Assembly (NCBI RefSeq): GCF_021129155.1
Contig: NZ_JAJOMC010000010.1
Location: 1-64,000 of the forward strand
Reading direction: 5' to 3'
Source of the DNA: Arthrobacter sp. AK04
GTDB lineage: Bacteria > Actinomycetota > Actinomycetes > Actinomycetales > Micrococcaceae
DNA length: 64,000 bases
The notes beneath the pieces are model-generated. The model had not been told where the DNA came from. It saw only the letters and a program-made list of their open reading frames with translations, and ran no database searches. A program made the translations under genes and the position numbers. This document shows positions 54,968 to 63,765 of the stretch, piece after piece. Numbering within the stretch: position 1 is the stretch's first letter; every line of letters starts with the position of its first letter.

Positions 54968-55040
54968 TGGAGCTGAGGGGACTCGAACCCCTGACCCCCT
55001 GCATGCCATGCAGGTGCGCTACCAGCTGCGCCACAGCCCC
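54968..55040 (-). tRNA. tRNA-Ala (anticodon GGC)
   Basis: The reverse complement folds as a complete tRNA: acceptor arm GGGGCTG pairing with CAGCTCC, T-arm CAGGGGTTCGAGTCCCCTC-like, and the anticodon loop ATGGCAT. The third acceptor pair is G-U, the alanine identity signal. CCA is not encoded. tRNA genes are frequent integration sites for mobile elements, and this one lies 3.1 kb from the plasmid-like block. Confidence 0.97.
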
Positions 55041-55345
55041 AAGCTGTTCCCCCGGAATTGTTTTCCCCGAGCAAACCCGATCAGCGTAGTCCAGAGATCC
55101 CCTAGATACTAAATGACGGTTGAGGCAGGGCGACTTCGAGCGCTTTCGTGTCAGGAGTCGTCTGCACACGTCCCGTGCTTCCGCGGAGCAGAGTGCAAAC
55201 GTCTGAAACTGACCATCTGGACCCGACGGGGACTGTACCACCGATAAAGTTCGGTTCTAGGAAGTGGGCACCCTCTTAGTTCAGATGTGCGCGCGATTCG
55301 AACCACGAGCTCATCCTGGCTGTTGAATAAGGCGAGGGCCGGAGC

Positions 55346-55709
55346 TTACGTCTTAGGTAATTGGTCGAGGAACCAGCCCCAAGCCTCGTCCAGTGGGGAC
55401 CAAAGGAGCCTCCAGCGGACATGCTTTTCGTACCATGCTGCACGAAGATGATCCCTGTGGTCGGTCCACGTATGTTCTTTCCAGATCCAGCCGGGTCCAT
55501 ATGGACCCATACCGTGCGGTTTATCCCCAAAACCTCCCGGTCGCGGGAAGCTGACCAGCTGGTGCGTCCGCGTTCCCCGGGCAAGTACGAGGGCGCCAGC
55601 CACCTGTCCACCCTCCCGAGCGTAGACTTCATTTTGCTCTTTGCGGGACGTCAGTGAACGAGGGATGAAATAGGACTCGTGGAGGTCGTAAACGGCATGG
55701 AGGGCGAAA
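55346..55709 (-). pseudogene. C-terminal part of gene split by the IS21 element
   Basis: The minus strand reads LHAVYDLHESYFIPRSLTSR to GWGWFLDQLPKT with a stop at 55346. Removing the IS21 element and one target-site copy joins it in frame to the N-terminal part at 60282-60412, giving one protein of about 160 residues. It has GTRTHQLVSFPRPGGFGDKP and PYGPGWIWKEHTWTDHRDHL, with many Trp/His/Arg. The family is unknown. The insertion separates the first 44 residues from the rest, so the gene is inactivated. Confidence 0.75.
55704..55709. repeat. Target-site duplication, left copy
   Basis: GCGAAA at 55704-55709 is repeated at 60282-60287, directly outside the two ends of the IS21-family element (both ends begin TG and run inward). 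Counting two more shared bases, the repeat is GCGAAATG. Confidence 0.75.
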
Positions 55710-55855
55710 TGGCTGTGACAGGTTTGGATGGCCCCGGTAGGACGGTTATATCTGGCCCCACTTCATGACTCGCCGGGCACTTGTGACGGTTATTTGTGGC
55801 CCCACCTTCAACGTTGGATTCATCAGTGGATGGATGCGGCGGAAGGCTGGTCTGG

Positions 55856-57532
55856 ATGGAGTCGAGAGTGGAATTGTTCGCGCGGATCCGAAGGGACGCC
55901 CGGGTTGAAGGCCTGTCGGTTCGTGCGTTGGCGGTCCGGCACGGAGTTCACAGACGAACGGTGAGGCAGGCACTGGATTCAGCTGCCCCTCCGGAGCGCA
56001 AACAGAGACAGGGTGTGGCCTGGCGGCTGGAGCCGTTCAAGGACGCGATCGATGCGATGCTGATCGAGGATACGACGGCGCCGCGGAAGCAGCGCCATAC
56101 CGCCCGCAGGATCCTGGCCCGGCTCATCGAAGAGCACGGTGCGCAGGAGTTGTCGTACTCCACAGTGCGGGACTACGTCAGGGTCCGCCGGGCCCAGATT
56201 GATGTGGAGGCCGGACGCCGCGTTGAGGTGTTCGTCCCGCAGGAACACGCGCCGGGCGCCGAGGCCGAGGTGGACTTCGGCGAGGTCTATGTCGTGCTGA
56301 ACGGCGTGAAGACGAAGTGCCACATGTTTATCTTCCGGTTATCGCATTCTGGCAGAGCCATCCACCGGATCTACCCGACCCAGGCCCAGGAAGCCTTTCT
56401 CGAGGGCCACGTCGAGGCCTTCAACGTTCTTGGCGGCATCCCGACCAAACACATCCGCTATGACAACCTCACCAGCGCGGTCACCGCGGTGGTGTTCGGG
56501 CAGGGCCGGCAACGTCGGGAGAATGACCGGTGGGTGTTGTTCCGTTCGTTCTACGGCTTCGATCCCTTCTATTGCCAGTCCGGCATCGCAGGGGCCCATG
56601 AAAAGGGCGGGGTTGAAGGAGAGGTGGGCCGGTTCCGCCGCAACAGACTCTCGCCCATGCCTGTCGCTGACTCCCTGGACGAGCTCAACGACCGGATACG
56701 GGCTTGGGAAGCCCAGGACGACGGGCGGCGCATCAATGACAGGGTCCGCACCATCGGTCAGGACTTCGAGATTGAACGGCCGTTCCTGGCCCCTTTGCCG
56801 GCGGAGGAGTTTGATCCGGGTCTGGTGCTGACCCCCAGAGTTGATAGGTCCTCGATGATCATGGTCCGGATGGTGAAGTACTCCGTCCCGGCCCGGTTCA
56901 TCGGCCGGAGGGTCCGGGTCTCGCTGCGGGCGTCCGAGGTCGTGGTGTTTGACGGCCGAACCGTGGCCGCCAGGCATCAGCGGGTCTCCGCCCGGTCCGG
57001 TCAATCGGTCCAGCTGGATCACTATCTCGAAGTCCTCAAAACCAAACCCGGAGCCCTCCCCGGCTCCACCGCTCTGGCCAGGGCACGGGAGTCCGGGGCG
57101 TTCACGTCCGCCCACGAAGCCTTCTGGGCCGCCTCCCGCCGGGTCAACGGCGACGCCGACGGGACCCGCGAACTTATCGACGTCCTGCTCCTCCACCGGT
57201 CCATGGAAGCCGGAGACATCCATGCAGGGATCACCGCTGCGCTGGTAGTGGGCGCGGTCAGCGCAGACGTCGTCGCGGTCGAAGCCCGCAGACACGCCAC
57301 GACCTCTTCCCGGGGTGGGGCCAGTTCCGACCGTCATCCCGGTGCTCATGCTGAAGAGAGAGTGCAACGGGTTGTCAGTCTCACCCAACGCCGCCTCATG
57401 GACCCCGCCGCCGTCATTGCCGGGCTCCCGCCTGACATCCGGCCCCTGCCCTCGGTCAATGCCTATGACGAGCTGCTGGCCAAACGCACCGAACACCCTG
57501 CAGGACCCGCGTCGAAGGAGAACATCTCATGA
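55856..57532 (+). CDS. istA: IS21-family transposase IstA
   Basis: A 558-residue transposase. An N-terminal helix-turn-helix (LSVRALAVRHGVHRRTVRQA) is followed by the DDE integrase core: AEVDFGEVYVVLNGVKTKCH (first Asp), HIRYDNLTSAVTAVVFGQGR (second Asp) and HEKGGVEGEVGRFRRNRLSP (Glu). The length is typical for the family. The start is the ATG at 55856 behind GGAAGG; the frame is open to 55796. It overlaps istB by four bases. Confidence 0.95.
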   Translation: MESRVELFARIRRDARVEGLSVRALAVRHGVHRRTVRQALDSAAPPERKQRQGVAWRLEPFKDAIDAMLIEDTTAPRKQRHTARRILARLIEEHGAQELSYSTVRDYVRVRRAQIDVEAGRRVEVFVPQEHAPGAEAEVDFGEVYVVLNGVKTKCHMFIFRLSHSGRAIHRIYPTQAQEAFLEGHVEAFNVLGGIPTKHIRYDNLTSAVTAVVFGQGRQRRENDRWVLFRSFYGFDPFYCQSGIAGAHEKGGVEGEVGRFRRNRLSPMPVADSLDELNDRIRAWEAQDDGRRINDRVRTIGQDFEIERPFLAPLPAEEFDPGLVLTPRVDRSSMIMVRMVKYSVPARFIGRRVRVSLRASEVVVFDGRTVAARHQRVSARSGQSVQLDHYLEVLKTKPGALPGSTALARARESGAFTSAHEAFWAASRRVNGDADGTRELIDVLLLHRSMEAGDIHAGITAALVVGAVSADVVAVEARRHATTSSRGGASSDRHPGAHAEERVQRVVSLTQRRLMDPAAVIAGLPPDIRPLPSVNAYDELLAKRTEHPAGPASKENIS

Positions 57533-58347
57533 GCCCTACCGCACCGGCCACCACCATCACCCCGACCCTGCGACGGAGGCGCGGCCTGACCGAGCAGGCC
57601 GCGGTCGCCGCCGTGGACCAGGCCTGCCGCCGGCTTCGCCTGCCCACCATCCGCGCGGTCCTGGACGAGGCCCTGACCGTCGCCGGGAAGGAACAACTCT
57701 CCTACCAGGGCTTCCTGGCCGAGCTGCTGCTGGCCGAGTGCGACGACCGGGACCGACGCTCTTCGATTCGCCGGGTGAAGGCCGCGAACTTTCCCCGGGA
57801 CAAATGGCTCGGGGACTTTGATTTCGATGCAAACCCGAACATCAACCCCGCCACCATCCACACCCTGGCCACCGGGGAATGGATCCGCAAAGGACAACCC
57901 CTCTGCCTCATCGGTGACTCCGGAACCGGCAAATCCCACCTGCTCATCGGACTCGGCACTGCCGCCGCCGAGAAGGGCTACAGGGTCAAGTACACCCTCG
58001 CCACCCGGCTCGTGAACGAACTCGTAGAGGCTGCCGATGAGAAAGTCCTGGCAAAGACCATCGCCCGCTACGGCCGCGTGGACCTGCTGTGTATTGATGA
58101 ACTGGGCTACATGGAACTGGACCGCCGAGGCGCCGAGCTCCTCTTCCAGGTCCTCACCGAACGGGAAGAGAAAAACTCCATCGCCATCGCCTCCAACGAA
58201 TCCTTCTCCGGCTGGACCAAAACCTTCAGCGACCCACGTCTCTGCGCCGCCATCGTGGACCGGCTGACCTTCAACGGAACCATCATCGAAACCGGCACCG
58301 ACTCCTACCGCCTGGCCCACACCCTCAACCAACAAACAGCGAGCTAA
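57529..58347 (+). CDS. istB: IS21-family helper ATPase IstB
   Basis: A 272-residue AAA+ ATPase that selects targets for IstA. The P-loop is LCLIGDSGTGKSHLLIGLGT and Walker B is DLLCIDELGYMELDRRGAEL, followed by KNSIAIASNESFSGWTKTFS with the sensor region. Length and motifs are complete, so the element may be active. The 257 bases to the next gene hold no gene I recognise. Confidence 0.95.
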   Translation: MSPTAPATTITPTLRRRRGLTEQAAVAAVDQACRRLRLPTIRAVLDEALTVAGKEQLSYQGFLAELLLAECDDRDRRSSIRRVKAANFPRDKWLGDFDFDANPNINPATIHTLATGEWIRKGQPLCLIGDSGTGKSHLLIGLGTAAAEKGYRVKYTLATRLVNELVEAADEKVLAKTIARYGRVDLLCIDELGYMELDRRGAELLFQVLTEREEKNSIAIASNESFSGWTKTFSDPRLCAAIVDRLTFNGTIIETGTDSYRLAHTLNQQTAS

Positions 58348-58604
58348 ATCGCTGGACCCATGCCGGCTGCCCGGTTGCCGGTGCCTCCGCTCTCTGGGTG
58401 GCCAGCCTTGAGTACAAGTGCCCCCTGAGGGATCGGCTGGCGGGACGTTTCGGAGCTGAATGTGATTGCAGAACTCGCCTGCACGGAACGTCTGGCGTCG
58501 CCTGCACCCGCGGACCACGCCGAACCACCCCAGTTCCGGGCAATCGCTCAGGTCCGTGGATGAACCGAGTTGCTGACACGAGACTCGTCTAGAAGACTGC
58601 AGAG

Positions 58605-59051
58605 ATGATGCTGGGGGAAGACTCGAAACCTGTGGAATTCCGGACATTTACACCTCTGCGGTACCGTGCCGTGCTGGCTGCTGTCGGAATTGCAGCTGTG
58701 TCCATTCTGTTGGCTGCCACTCCTTGGCCCGGGCTGGCGGTGCTTGTGGCGGCGGTTTTCGTTGCTGTTATGACGATGTCCGTCCGGATTCGACTGGACG
58801 AAGAATGCCTGTCGATCCGCGTCGCCGGTGTCTTCGCGACCACGATCCCGTATCGGGAGATATCAGCAGTCTCCGCGGGACGAAACACCGGTTTTGTCCA
58901 AGGCATGGGTCTGCGCATTCTCCCCGGTGGAGGCACCGGCTACCTCGTTGGCGGCCCATCCGTGCGGATCCAATGCGGCAACACCGCGGTGTTCGTCTCG
59001 TGCGCTGACCCCCAGGGGCTCGTCACCCGCATCGGCGCCCACATTCCGTGA
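58605..59051 (+). CDS. PH-domain-like membrane protein (IS cargo)
   Basis: A 148-residue protein with two adjacent helices (YRAVLAAVGIAAVSILLAAT and LAVLVAAVFVAVMTMSVRIR) followed by a small beta domain (CLSIRVAGVFATTIPYREIS; GYLVGGPSVRIQCGNTAVFV) resembling bacterial PH domains. It lies inside the IS21 element, downstream of istB and in the same direction. No link to transposition is known; it seems to be acquired host DNA. Confidence 0.7.
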   Translation: MMLGEDSKPVEFRTFTPLRYRAVLAAVGIAAVSILLAATPWPGLAVLVAAVFVAVMTMSVRIRLDEECLSIRVAGVFATTIPYREISAVSAGRNTGFVQGMGLRILPGGGTGYLVGGPSVRIQCGNTAVFVSCADPQGLVTRIGAHIP

Positions 59052-59165
59052 TGACGGCTTCCTTGCACGGACTGAACGCGAGCTCATCCCCAAGCCGACC
59101 GTCCCGCGGCAGGATCTTTCACCGGGCGGGAACGCCCCAGAGATACGGCCTGGCAGTGCCCAGTG

Positions 59166-59468
59166 TCAGGTTGCCAGGTGGTCTGCACTGGCTGCCAGCC
59201 GCCGCAGCTCTTGGATATGGCCTTTAAAGGCGCGTGAACCTGCCTTGGTCATGTGCACCCAGGTGCGGGTTCGAGTGTTGACCGTGCCCTTGCGCAGGTT
59301 GACGTAACCGGCCTGTTCAAGGACTTTCAGATGCTTACTCAGTACCGAATCGCTGAGAGTAAGACCGTCACGGATTACGCTGAATTCCACTTCTCCTGCA
59401 CCGGCCAGGAGCGCGCAGATACGTAGTCGGGTCGGAACGTGAATGATCTCGTCAAAATCGGCCTCCAT
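59166..59468 (-). CDS. Winged-helix transcriptional regulator (IS cargo)
   Basis: A 100-residue regulator of the ArsR/MarR-like HTH_34 type: HVPTRLRICALLAGAGEVEF, VIRDGLTLSDSVLSKHLKVL and EQAGYVNLRKGTVNTRTRTW. It overlaps the membrane-protein gene by one base and probably regulates it, a pairing common in actinobacteria. It is within the IS21 element and transcribed against istAB. Confidence 0.85.
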   Translation of the reverse strand: MEADFDEIIHVPTRLRICALLAGAGEVEFSVIRDGLTLSDSVLSKHLKVLEQAGYVNLRKGTVNTRTRTWVHMTKAGSRAFKGHIQELRRLAASADHLAT

Positions 59469-59941
59469 CAGTGAGAGGCTCTAATTGAAGCAGCGAGTTT
59501 CTTATCCATCGCGGGCCCGCATACAAGCGTGAGGGCAAGTGCCAGTAGGCCGGCAACATAAGCAGCCCACTCTCCTCCGCTTAGGGCATGGACCACGAGG
59601 GCGCCGGTGACGAGAACCGCAAAACCTGCCAGATAGAGCAAGCCCAGGACCCGGCTTCCAGGGTGCGTGTAAACGTCCAGGATCACCCGGGACCGCTCCG
59701 TCTGCAGGACCGGTAACACGCAGAAAATGATGATTGAGGTGCCCAGGGCTACTGTCGCCCACCCATGCGAGGTGAAGAGCACCAACCCAATGATGAACAG
59801 GCTCATCCCCACGCCCTGCGCCGGATACAGCCATCCAGGGGAACGGACGAAGGGGGCCAGAGCACGGTGCGATTCGGCAACGGTGTCCAGCGCCTGCTGT
59901 GCCTGCTGAGGATTGGGCCGCGCGCTTCTTTCGTCTGTCAT
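59468..59941 (-). CDS. Four-helix membrane protein (IS cargo)
   Basis: A 157-residue membrane protein with two helix pairs (GVGMSLFIIGLVLFTSHGWA; GTSIIIFCVLPVLQ; VLGLLYLAGFAVLVTGALVV; YVAGLLALALTLVCGPAMDK). I begin at the ATG at 59941; the open frame extends to 60109 but the extra residues look non-coding. It forms an operon with the winged-helix regulator. Function unknown. Confidence 0.75.
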   Translation of the reverse strand: MTDERSARPNPQQAQQALDTVAESHRALAPFVRSPGWLYPAQGVGMSLFIIGLVLFTSHGWATVALGTSIIIFCVLPVLQTERSRVILDVYTHPGSRVLGLLYLAGFAVLVTGALVVHALSGGEWAAYVAGLLALALTLVCGPAMDKKLAASIRASH

Positions 59942-60022
59942 GTCACCAATGTAGACTTTCCATTGCGGAAACTCAAGTCTTTCCATTGAGGAAAACATAT
60001 TGCATTCCTCTGCCCGTAAGCC

Positions 60023-60187
60023 GTGTTCGAAGCCATCACTCTTCACGCGGCGAGCCGACCGAATGAGTCCATCGCAACGTTGCTCGATGTGGTGGTGGAC
60101 TTCGTCCATACCCCTGACATCGAGCGGTACAAGCCCAGCGATCAGTGGGAACGGGGCCTATGCATTTGGTTCATGAAGGACCCCTGA
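60023..60187 (+). pseudogene. Short gene fragment near IS right end
   Basis: An open stretch with a protein-like sequence, EAITLHAASRPNESIATLLD then VVVDFVHTPDIERYKPSDQW and ERGLCIWFMKDP, ending at 60187. It lacks a ribosome-binding site and seems to be the end of a larger gene captured inside the element. Family not recognised. Confidence 0.4.
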
Positions 60188-60281
60188 CCCTAGGGCACCC
60201 GCGGGACCAGGGCCACCAAATTTTCCTCAGTGGGGCCAGGAATAACCGTCATGCTGGGGCCAAAAAAGGTTGACATAGTCA

Positions 60282-60412
60282 GCGAAATGAGCTTCGATGG
60301 CGGCCGCACCAATATCGTCGCCTTGGCAAGCTTCTTTCACTCGGTCAGATGCTATTTCAAGAGCGCGAAGGCTGAGTAAGTATGAGGCGCGGATGTCAGA
60401 CACACGGAACAC
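60282..60412 (-). pseudogene. N-terminal part of gene split by the IS21 element
   Basis: MFRVSDIRASYLLSLRALEI, ASDRVKEACQGDDIGAAAIE and AHF are encoded up to the IS border; beyond it translation would run into the element and stop at 60227. The remainder of the gene lies at 55346-55703. The target-site copy GCGAAA is at 60282-60287. The GACAC / GGAACAC region just upstream has no obvious promoter. Confidence 0.75.
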
Positions 60413-60507
60413 CTTACGGCTCTGGCGTCTGACGCCGGATAGTCCTCGACGATATCAACCGTTTTGATGACCCGCTGCATTCATAAGAAATCCCGCCGTA
60501 GCGCGGG

Positions 60508-61194
60508 TCAGGATCCGGAAGGATCGCGAGGGCGCCTCTTCTTGCGGGGCGTTGCGTCGTCAACGAGGCGCCATGCAAGGATGTCTAATGCACGTAGCGG
60601 ACTTATGGTCGGCTCGGATGCCAGCCCGGCCAATTCACGCCAGTGCATCGACGCCGCTCGTAAATCAGCTTGTACGTGGGGTAGCCATGCTTGAACCCGC
60701 TTCTTGTCGCTGCGGCGTTTCACTGGAACCACTCGGACCGGATTCCCGAACTGGCTGTAGCAGCGCCAGACATTTTTGTCGTAGAGCGGCAACAGCTCTG
60801 GGCGCTTCCGGTGCAGGACTTTGCTGAGCTTGACGAGCTGGACCTGATGTTGAGGGTGGTCATCCAGGATGCCGTAAAGATTGGCGATGGCGTCGAGGGT
60901 GTCATATGAGGCCTCCTCGAGGGTGCCGGTCAGGCGCGGGTCTTCGAGCCGGCGATTGATTTCAGGCAGGATCTGCAGCAGACCGTAGTAAGTGGGAATC
61001 GGCTGCTGGCCCGCGTTGAGCAGCGCCGCCGCCAGGAGATCTTGCTGGCGGACGTCATCGGTTGGCGCATGTCGGAGGTAGCCGTCGTAGGCCGGGTAAG
61101 ACCATTTGCCGTATTCGGTTACGTACTCTCGCACTAGGCGTGTGGCCTTTTCGACGGGCTCCGAGAACCCGCCCACCGTGATCATCTGCGTCAT
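60508..61194 (-). CDS. DUF6308-family protein
   Basis: A 228-residue soluble protein that I match to DUF6308 with moderate confidence: SYPAYDGYLRHAPTDDVRQQ, DLLAAALLNAGQQPIPTYYG, LVKLSKVLHRKRPELLPLYD and ISPLRALDILAWRLVDDATP. The family appears scattered in actinobacteria and has no known function; the LLPLYDKNVWRCY motif recalls helix-hairpin-type DNA-related proteins. A basic tail (RKKRRPRDPSGS) could bind nucleic acid. Confidence 0.75.
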   Translation of the reverse strand: MTQMITVGGFSEPVEKATRLVREYVTEYGKWSYPAYDGYLRHAPTDDVRQQDLLAAALLNAGQQPIPTYYGLLQILPEINRRLEDPRLTGTLEEASYDTLDAIANLYGILDDHPQHQVQLVKLSKVLHRKRPELLPLYDKNVWRCYSQFGNPVRVVPVKRRSDKKRVQAWLPHVQADLRAASMHWRELAGLASEPTISPLRALDILAWRLVDDATPRKKRRPRDPSGS

Positions 61195-61243
61195 TGCCCG
61201 AGCTTAGCCTCCACCTAGCCCTAGATACTTGTAGCACCCGGCA

Positions 61244-61273
61244 TTGACAAGTATGGGCACGCTCGGACATAGT
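61244..61273 (+). promoter_or_regulatory. Predicted promoter of gene at 61321
   Basis: TTGACA (61244-61249) and CATAGT (61268-61273) are 18 bases apart, 48 bases before the ATG. ACTTGT (61228-61233) and ACAAGT (61247-61252) form an inverted repeat that overlaps the -35 box and may be an operator. Confidence 0.55.
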
Positions 61274-61320
61274 TGGACTTACCGGGAACACCAACTATAA
61301 AACATCTCAGGAGCCAGAGA

Positions 61321-61881
61321 ATGTTGCACATTACCGTCACCGCTAAGAAGCCAGTTGACCCTAACGAGGATGGCCTCGGCCGTCCCTTCGTCGGATACGA
61401 AAGGGGAATGACCCAGGATGAAATGTATGAGGCCAACCACGGCGAGTGGGCAATCGGCGCCCGGGGCCAAAAGGAACGTTATGCCCTATTCTCCTTCGGC
61501 CGGACCGTCATTCAGGCCGTGGAAATTGATTCCTTGGAGCTAACCAAAGCCTTCGAGCGAACTCCAGAGGAAAAACGGGACGACCGCTACACCATACACG
61601 GAAAAATTCTGGGCCCTGGCGATCCGGTCCACGACAAGTACGTCGGCAAAGAGACGCCTGTCAGCATTGCCCGTAACCCTGTGCGCTATTTCCATGACAG
61701 TGAGTTCGACGGTGGCACTGGAAATCCCTGCCGATGCGGCTGCGGCGAGCTGACAACGCGCGGTGACTTTGTTCCGGGGCATGACCAGAAAGCCATCCAT
61801 GAACGCATCGCTCGTATCGGCACCGTCGCCGAGTTTCTGGACTGGATGGACGTCGTCCGGCCCGCATCCCTCCGTTCCTAA
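61321..61881 (+). CDS. Hypothetical protein with Cys-rich motif
   Basis: A 186-residue protein. The N-terminal part (PFVGYERGMTQDEMYEANHG; ERYALFSFGRTVIQAVEIDS) is of unknown fold. The C-terminal part carries GNPCRCGCGELTTRGDFVPG followed by HDQKAIHERIAR, a small metal-site-like motif (CxCxC...H) seen in several phage- and island-linked proteins. CAGGAG lies nine bases before the ATG. It has its own promoter and a strong terminator. Confidence 0.7.
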   Translation: MLHITVTAKKPVDPNEDGLGRPFVGYERGMTQDEMYEANHGEWAIGARGQKERYALFSFGRTVIQAVEIDSLELTKAFERTPEEKRDDRYTIHGKILGPGDPVHDKYVGKETPVSIARNPVRYFHDSEFDGGTGNPCRCGCGELTTRGDFVPGHDQKAIHERIARIGTVAEFLDWMDVVRPASLRS

Positions 61882-61882
61882 C

Positions 61883-61923
61883 AGGAACGGCCCGGCGCCG
61901 CATTAGCGGGCTGGGCCGTTCCT
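61883..61923 (+). terminator. Intrinsic terminator
   Basis: AGGAACGGCCC (61883-61893) pairs with GGGCCGTTCCT (61913-61923) around a 19-base loop that can itself fold (GGCGCCGC), right after the stop at 61881. It ends in TTGCATT. Confidence 0.8.
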
Positions 61924-62006
61924 TGCATTATGCGTGTTCGGGGAGTGATCCATGTCGGGACATGTTCAATGGGTAAGACCCTGCTCTTAGCTAGTATTCT
62001 TGCGCG

Positions 62007-62498
62007 GTGCCTTTGGAACCTATTCTTGTCGAGCTTGTTGGCCAAGCTTGGTGGCAAAGCCTCCTGCCCGTCATCGCCCTCTTCATTTCCCTTGCATCAA
62101 TTGCCCTTACTCTCATATTGAGATTCCGGGATGACGCTCGAATAGCCGTCACTAGCAATCTAGGTGTCTTCGTCGGCGGAGTAAGCGGCCAGCCGCATGT
62201 CAGTCTCACGGCGACCAATGTCGGCCGCACCGGAAAAACGGTACTCACTTCGCTCCATCTCAGGATTCCAAAGGGGGTCAGCCTTCACACGCCGAGACCT
62301 CTCGCTGGAGCTACCACGCTGCCAGTCACGCTAGAACCCGGTGCCTCGGCGCACCAGTTCATTCCTGTCTCGGAGATCCAGCGCTCTGTGAGGGAGGCGG
62401 GCCTCGATCCCATGAAGCTCGTGGTGGTCGCCTCTACAGGCCATGGAGAACGTGCTTACGCACTCAGCAAGCAGGTACGTCAAGCCTTGGCAGCATGA
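62007..62498 (+). CDS. Hypothetical membrane-anchored protein
   Basis: A 163-residue protein starting with GTG at 62007. One N-terminal helix (SLLPVIALFISLASIALTLI) is followed by a cytoplasmic or extracellular beta-rich domain (VSLTATNVGRTGKTVLTSLH; RPLAGATTLPVTLEPGASAH). The pattern resembles immunoglobulin-like domains in island-encoded hypothetical proteins. Function unknown. Confidence 0.6.
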   Translation: MPLEPILVELVGQAWWQSLLPVIALFISLASIALTLILRFRDDARIAVTSNLGVFVGGVSGQPHVSLTATNVGRTGKTVLTSLHLRIPKGVSLHTPRPLAGATTLPVTLEPGASAHQFIPVSEIQRSVREAGLDPMKLVVVASTGHGERAYALSKQVRQALAA

Positions 62499-62565
62499 GT
62501 TAGCCTCCGTGCTTGGACAGGGGGAAGCCGACTCCGCCCGCCGGCTGCTCCCAGCGAAAGGCGGC

Positions 62566-63655
62566 TCAGGTATCGAGGAAATCCCATTCGGCACCGAGCA
62601 CCCATCTCAGCGCCGAAAGCTTTCCGTTGAGCATGCCCCATTCAAAGTCAGAGTAAGGGCCCAACGTTTCACCGTATTCTGCTTCCACCCGCGCCATGGC
62701 AGGGCCTGCAATTTCTACAAGCCTGGTCAAGCCGTCCAGGTCTTGGGCTCGCTCAAGGCTCTGGATGTGGTTCAAGCTCCGCTGGTACCAGATCCGGTCG
62801 AATAGTTCATGTTCCCACTGCTGGATATCCGCCAGCTGGCGCGGATCTTCTACAAAATCTGACTCGTCCAAAAACTCGTTCAGTGTCTCGCCTAGGTGGT
62901 CCTGCAGCACCGATGCAAGGCCGTCGAATCCGAGCGCGTAGGTTGACCCGTCTGCTGCGAAGGCACCCTCAAGATCCTGGTGAGGCAGGCGCTTGTCACC
63001 CTTTTCGTTGGAGAAGTCGCTGGAGTTGGTCGTTACGAAGGCATGCGGATTGGCTGCCAGATCGACCTTAGCTATGGCGGATATACAGCTCTATGAGAAG
63101 TGCATCGGCCACGCTGTTCCGTGAACGATGAAACGGAGCTTTTTTGTTCAAGCCTCGCTGGACCACTCGGTCGTTTTCATAGCTGCCGGGTTCCAGTCGC
63201 TCACCTAATCCAAGCAGTTCCAGGACATCGTCGTAGTTTCGGGTGGTCATGGCTCCGATTAGTGGCACATGGTGCGCCAGACCATCCAGAGTCTTCAGGG
63301 CATTTCCCAGGTCATCTTGGTCGTAGATGGTCCCTATGTCCGCCCGCAGGAGCCGGAAGCGATCAGATACCCGTGTCGTCATCGCCTGCTCGACGCGAGG
63401 ACGATTTTGCTCAAATTCCACTATGACGAGGTTGGGGACCAGAAGGCGCAAGGCGCCCTGTCCAATCAACTGACGCAGTGTGACGATCCACTTTTGGCCA
63501 TCACGCCGTTCGGCGAGATCAATCCAAGTCGACGTATCTACCAACAGATTCAGCACGGCCTCAACACTAGCGGTGCCCTCACCAATCGCTTGCGATATTG
63601 GCAATCCCGGGAGCGAGAAGTAATCGGCAGCGGCGTGATCTGACGGGTTCACCAC
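62566..63655 (-). pseudogene. PIN-domain (DUF4935) protein, frameshifted
   Basis: The N-terminal frame (63655-63068) has VLNLLVDTSTWIDLAERRDG with the PIN Asp, LLVPNLVIVEFEQNRPRVEQ with a Glu, VVQRGLNKKAPFHRSRNSVA and DALLIELY. One base out of frame near 63070 it continues KVDLAANPHAFVTTNSSDFS with the last acidic site, then DESDFVEDPRQLADIQQWEH to the stop at 62566. Joined, the length (about 360 residues) and order match DUF4935 proteins, predicted ribonucleases. Either a real frameshift or a read error. Confidence 0.8.
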
Positions 63656-63765
63656 AAGGATTCATGGAATCATGCCTGCCAGGACACACATGGCTGAAGC
63701 CCTAAGATTGCACTCATAATCGCACCGGTACGAGACAAGGAGCGGGAAGACGCTAGTGGGGGAAA

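Larger units (their letters stand above)
55710..60281 (+). mobile_element. IS21-family element with extra cargo (4572 bp)
   Basis: The ends align as imperfect inverted repeats: TGGCTGTGACAGG...GGCCCC on the left and TGACTATGTCAACC...GGCCCC on the reverse complement of the right. IS21-type internal repeats GACGGTTATATCTGGCCCCAC occur at 55741 and 55785 (left) and, inverted, at 60230-60250 (right). It carries istA and istB and then about 1.9 kb of other genes before the right end, whereas ordinary IS21 members are about 2-2.5 kb. GCGAAA flanks both ends and the split gene rejoins in frame, so the whole 4.57 kb moved as one unit. Confidence 0.85.

Noticed and set aside
54968..55040. tRNA-Ala as proven attachment site of the conjugative block
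   Set aside because: No duplicated tRNA end and no integrase were found in the window, so this remains only a possibility.
54834..55241. Open frame of 135 codons covering the tRNA
   Set aside because: It is an artefact of the tRNA-Ala gene on the same strand; the encoded sequence is the tRNA itself plus flanking DNA and has no start signal.
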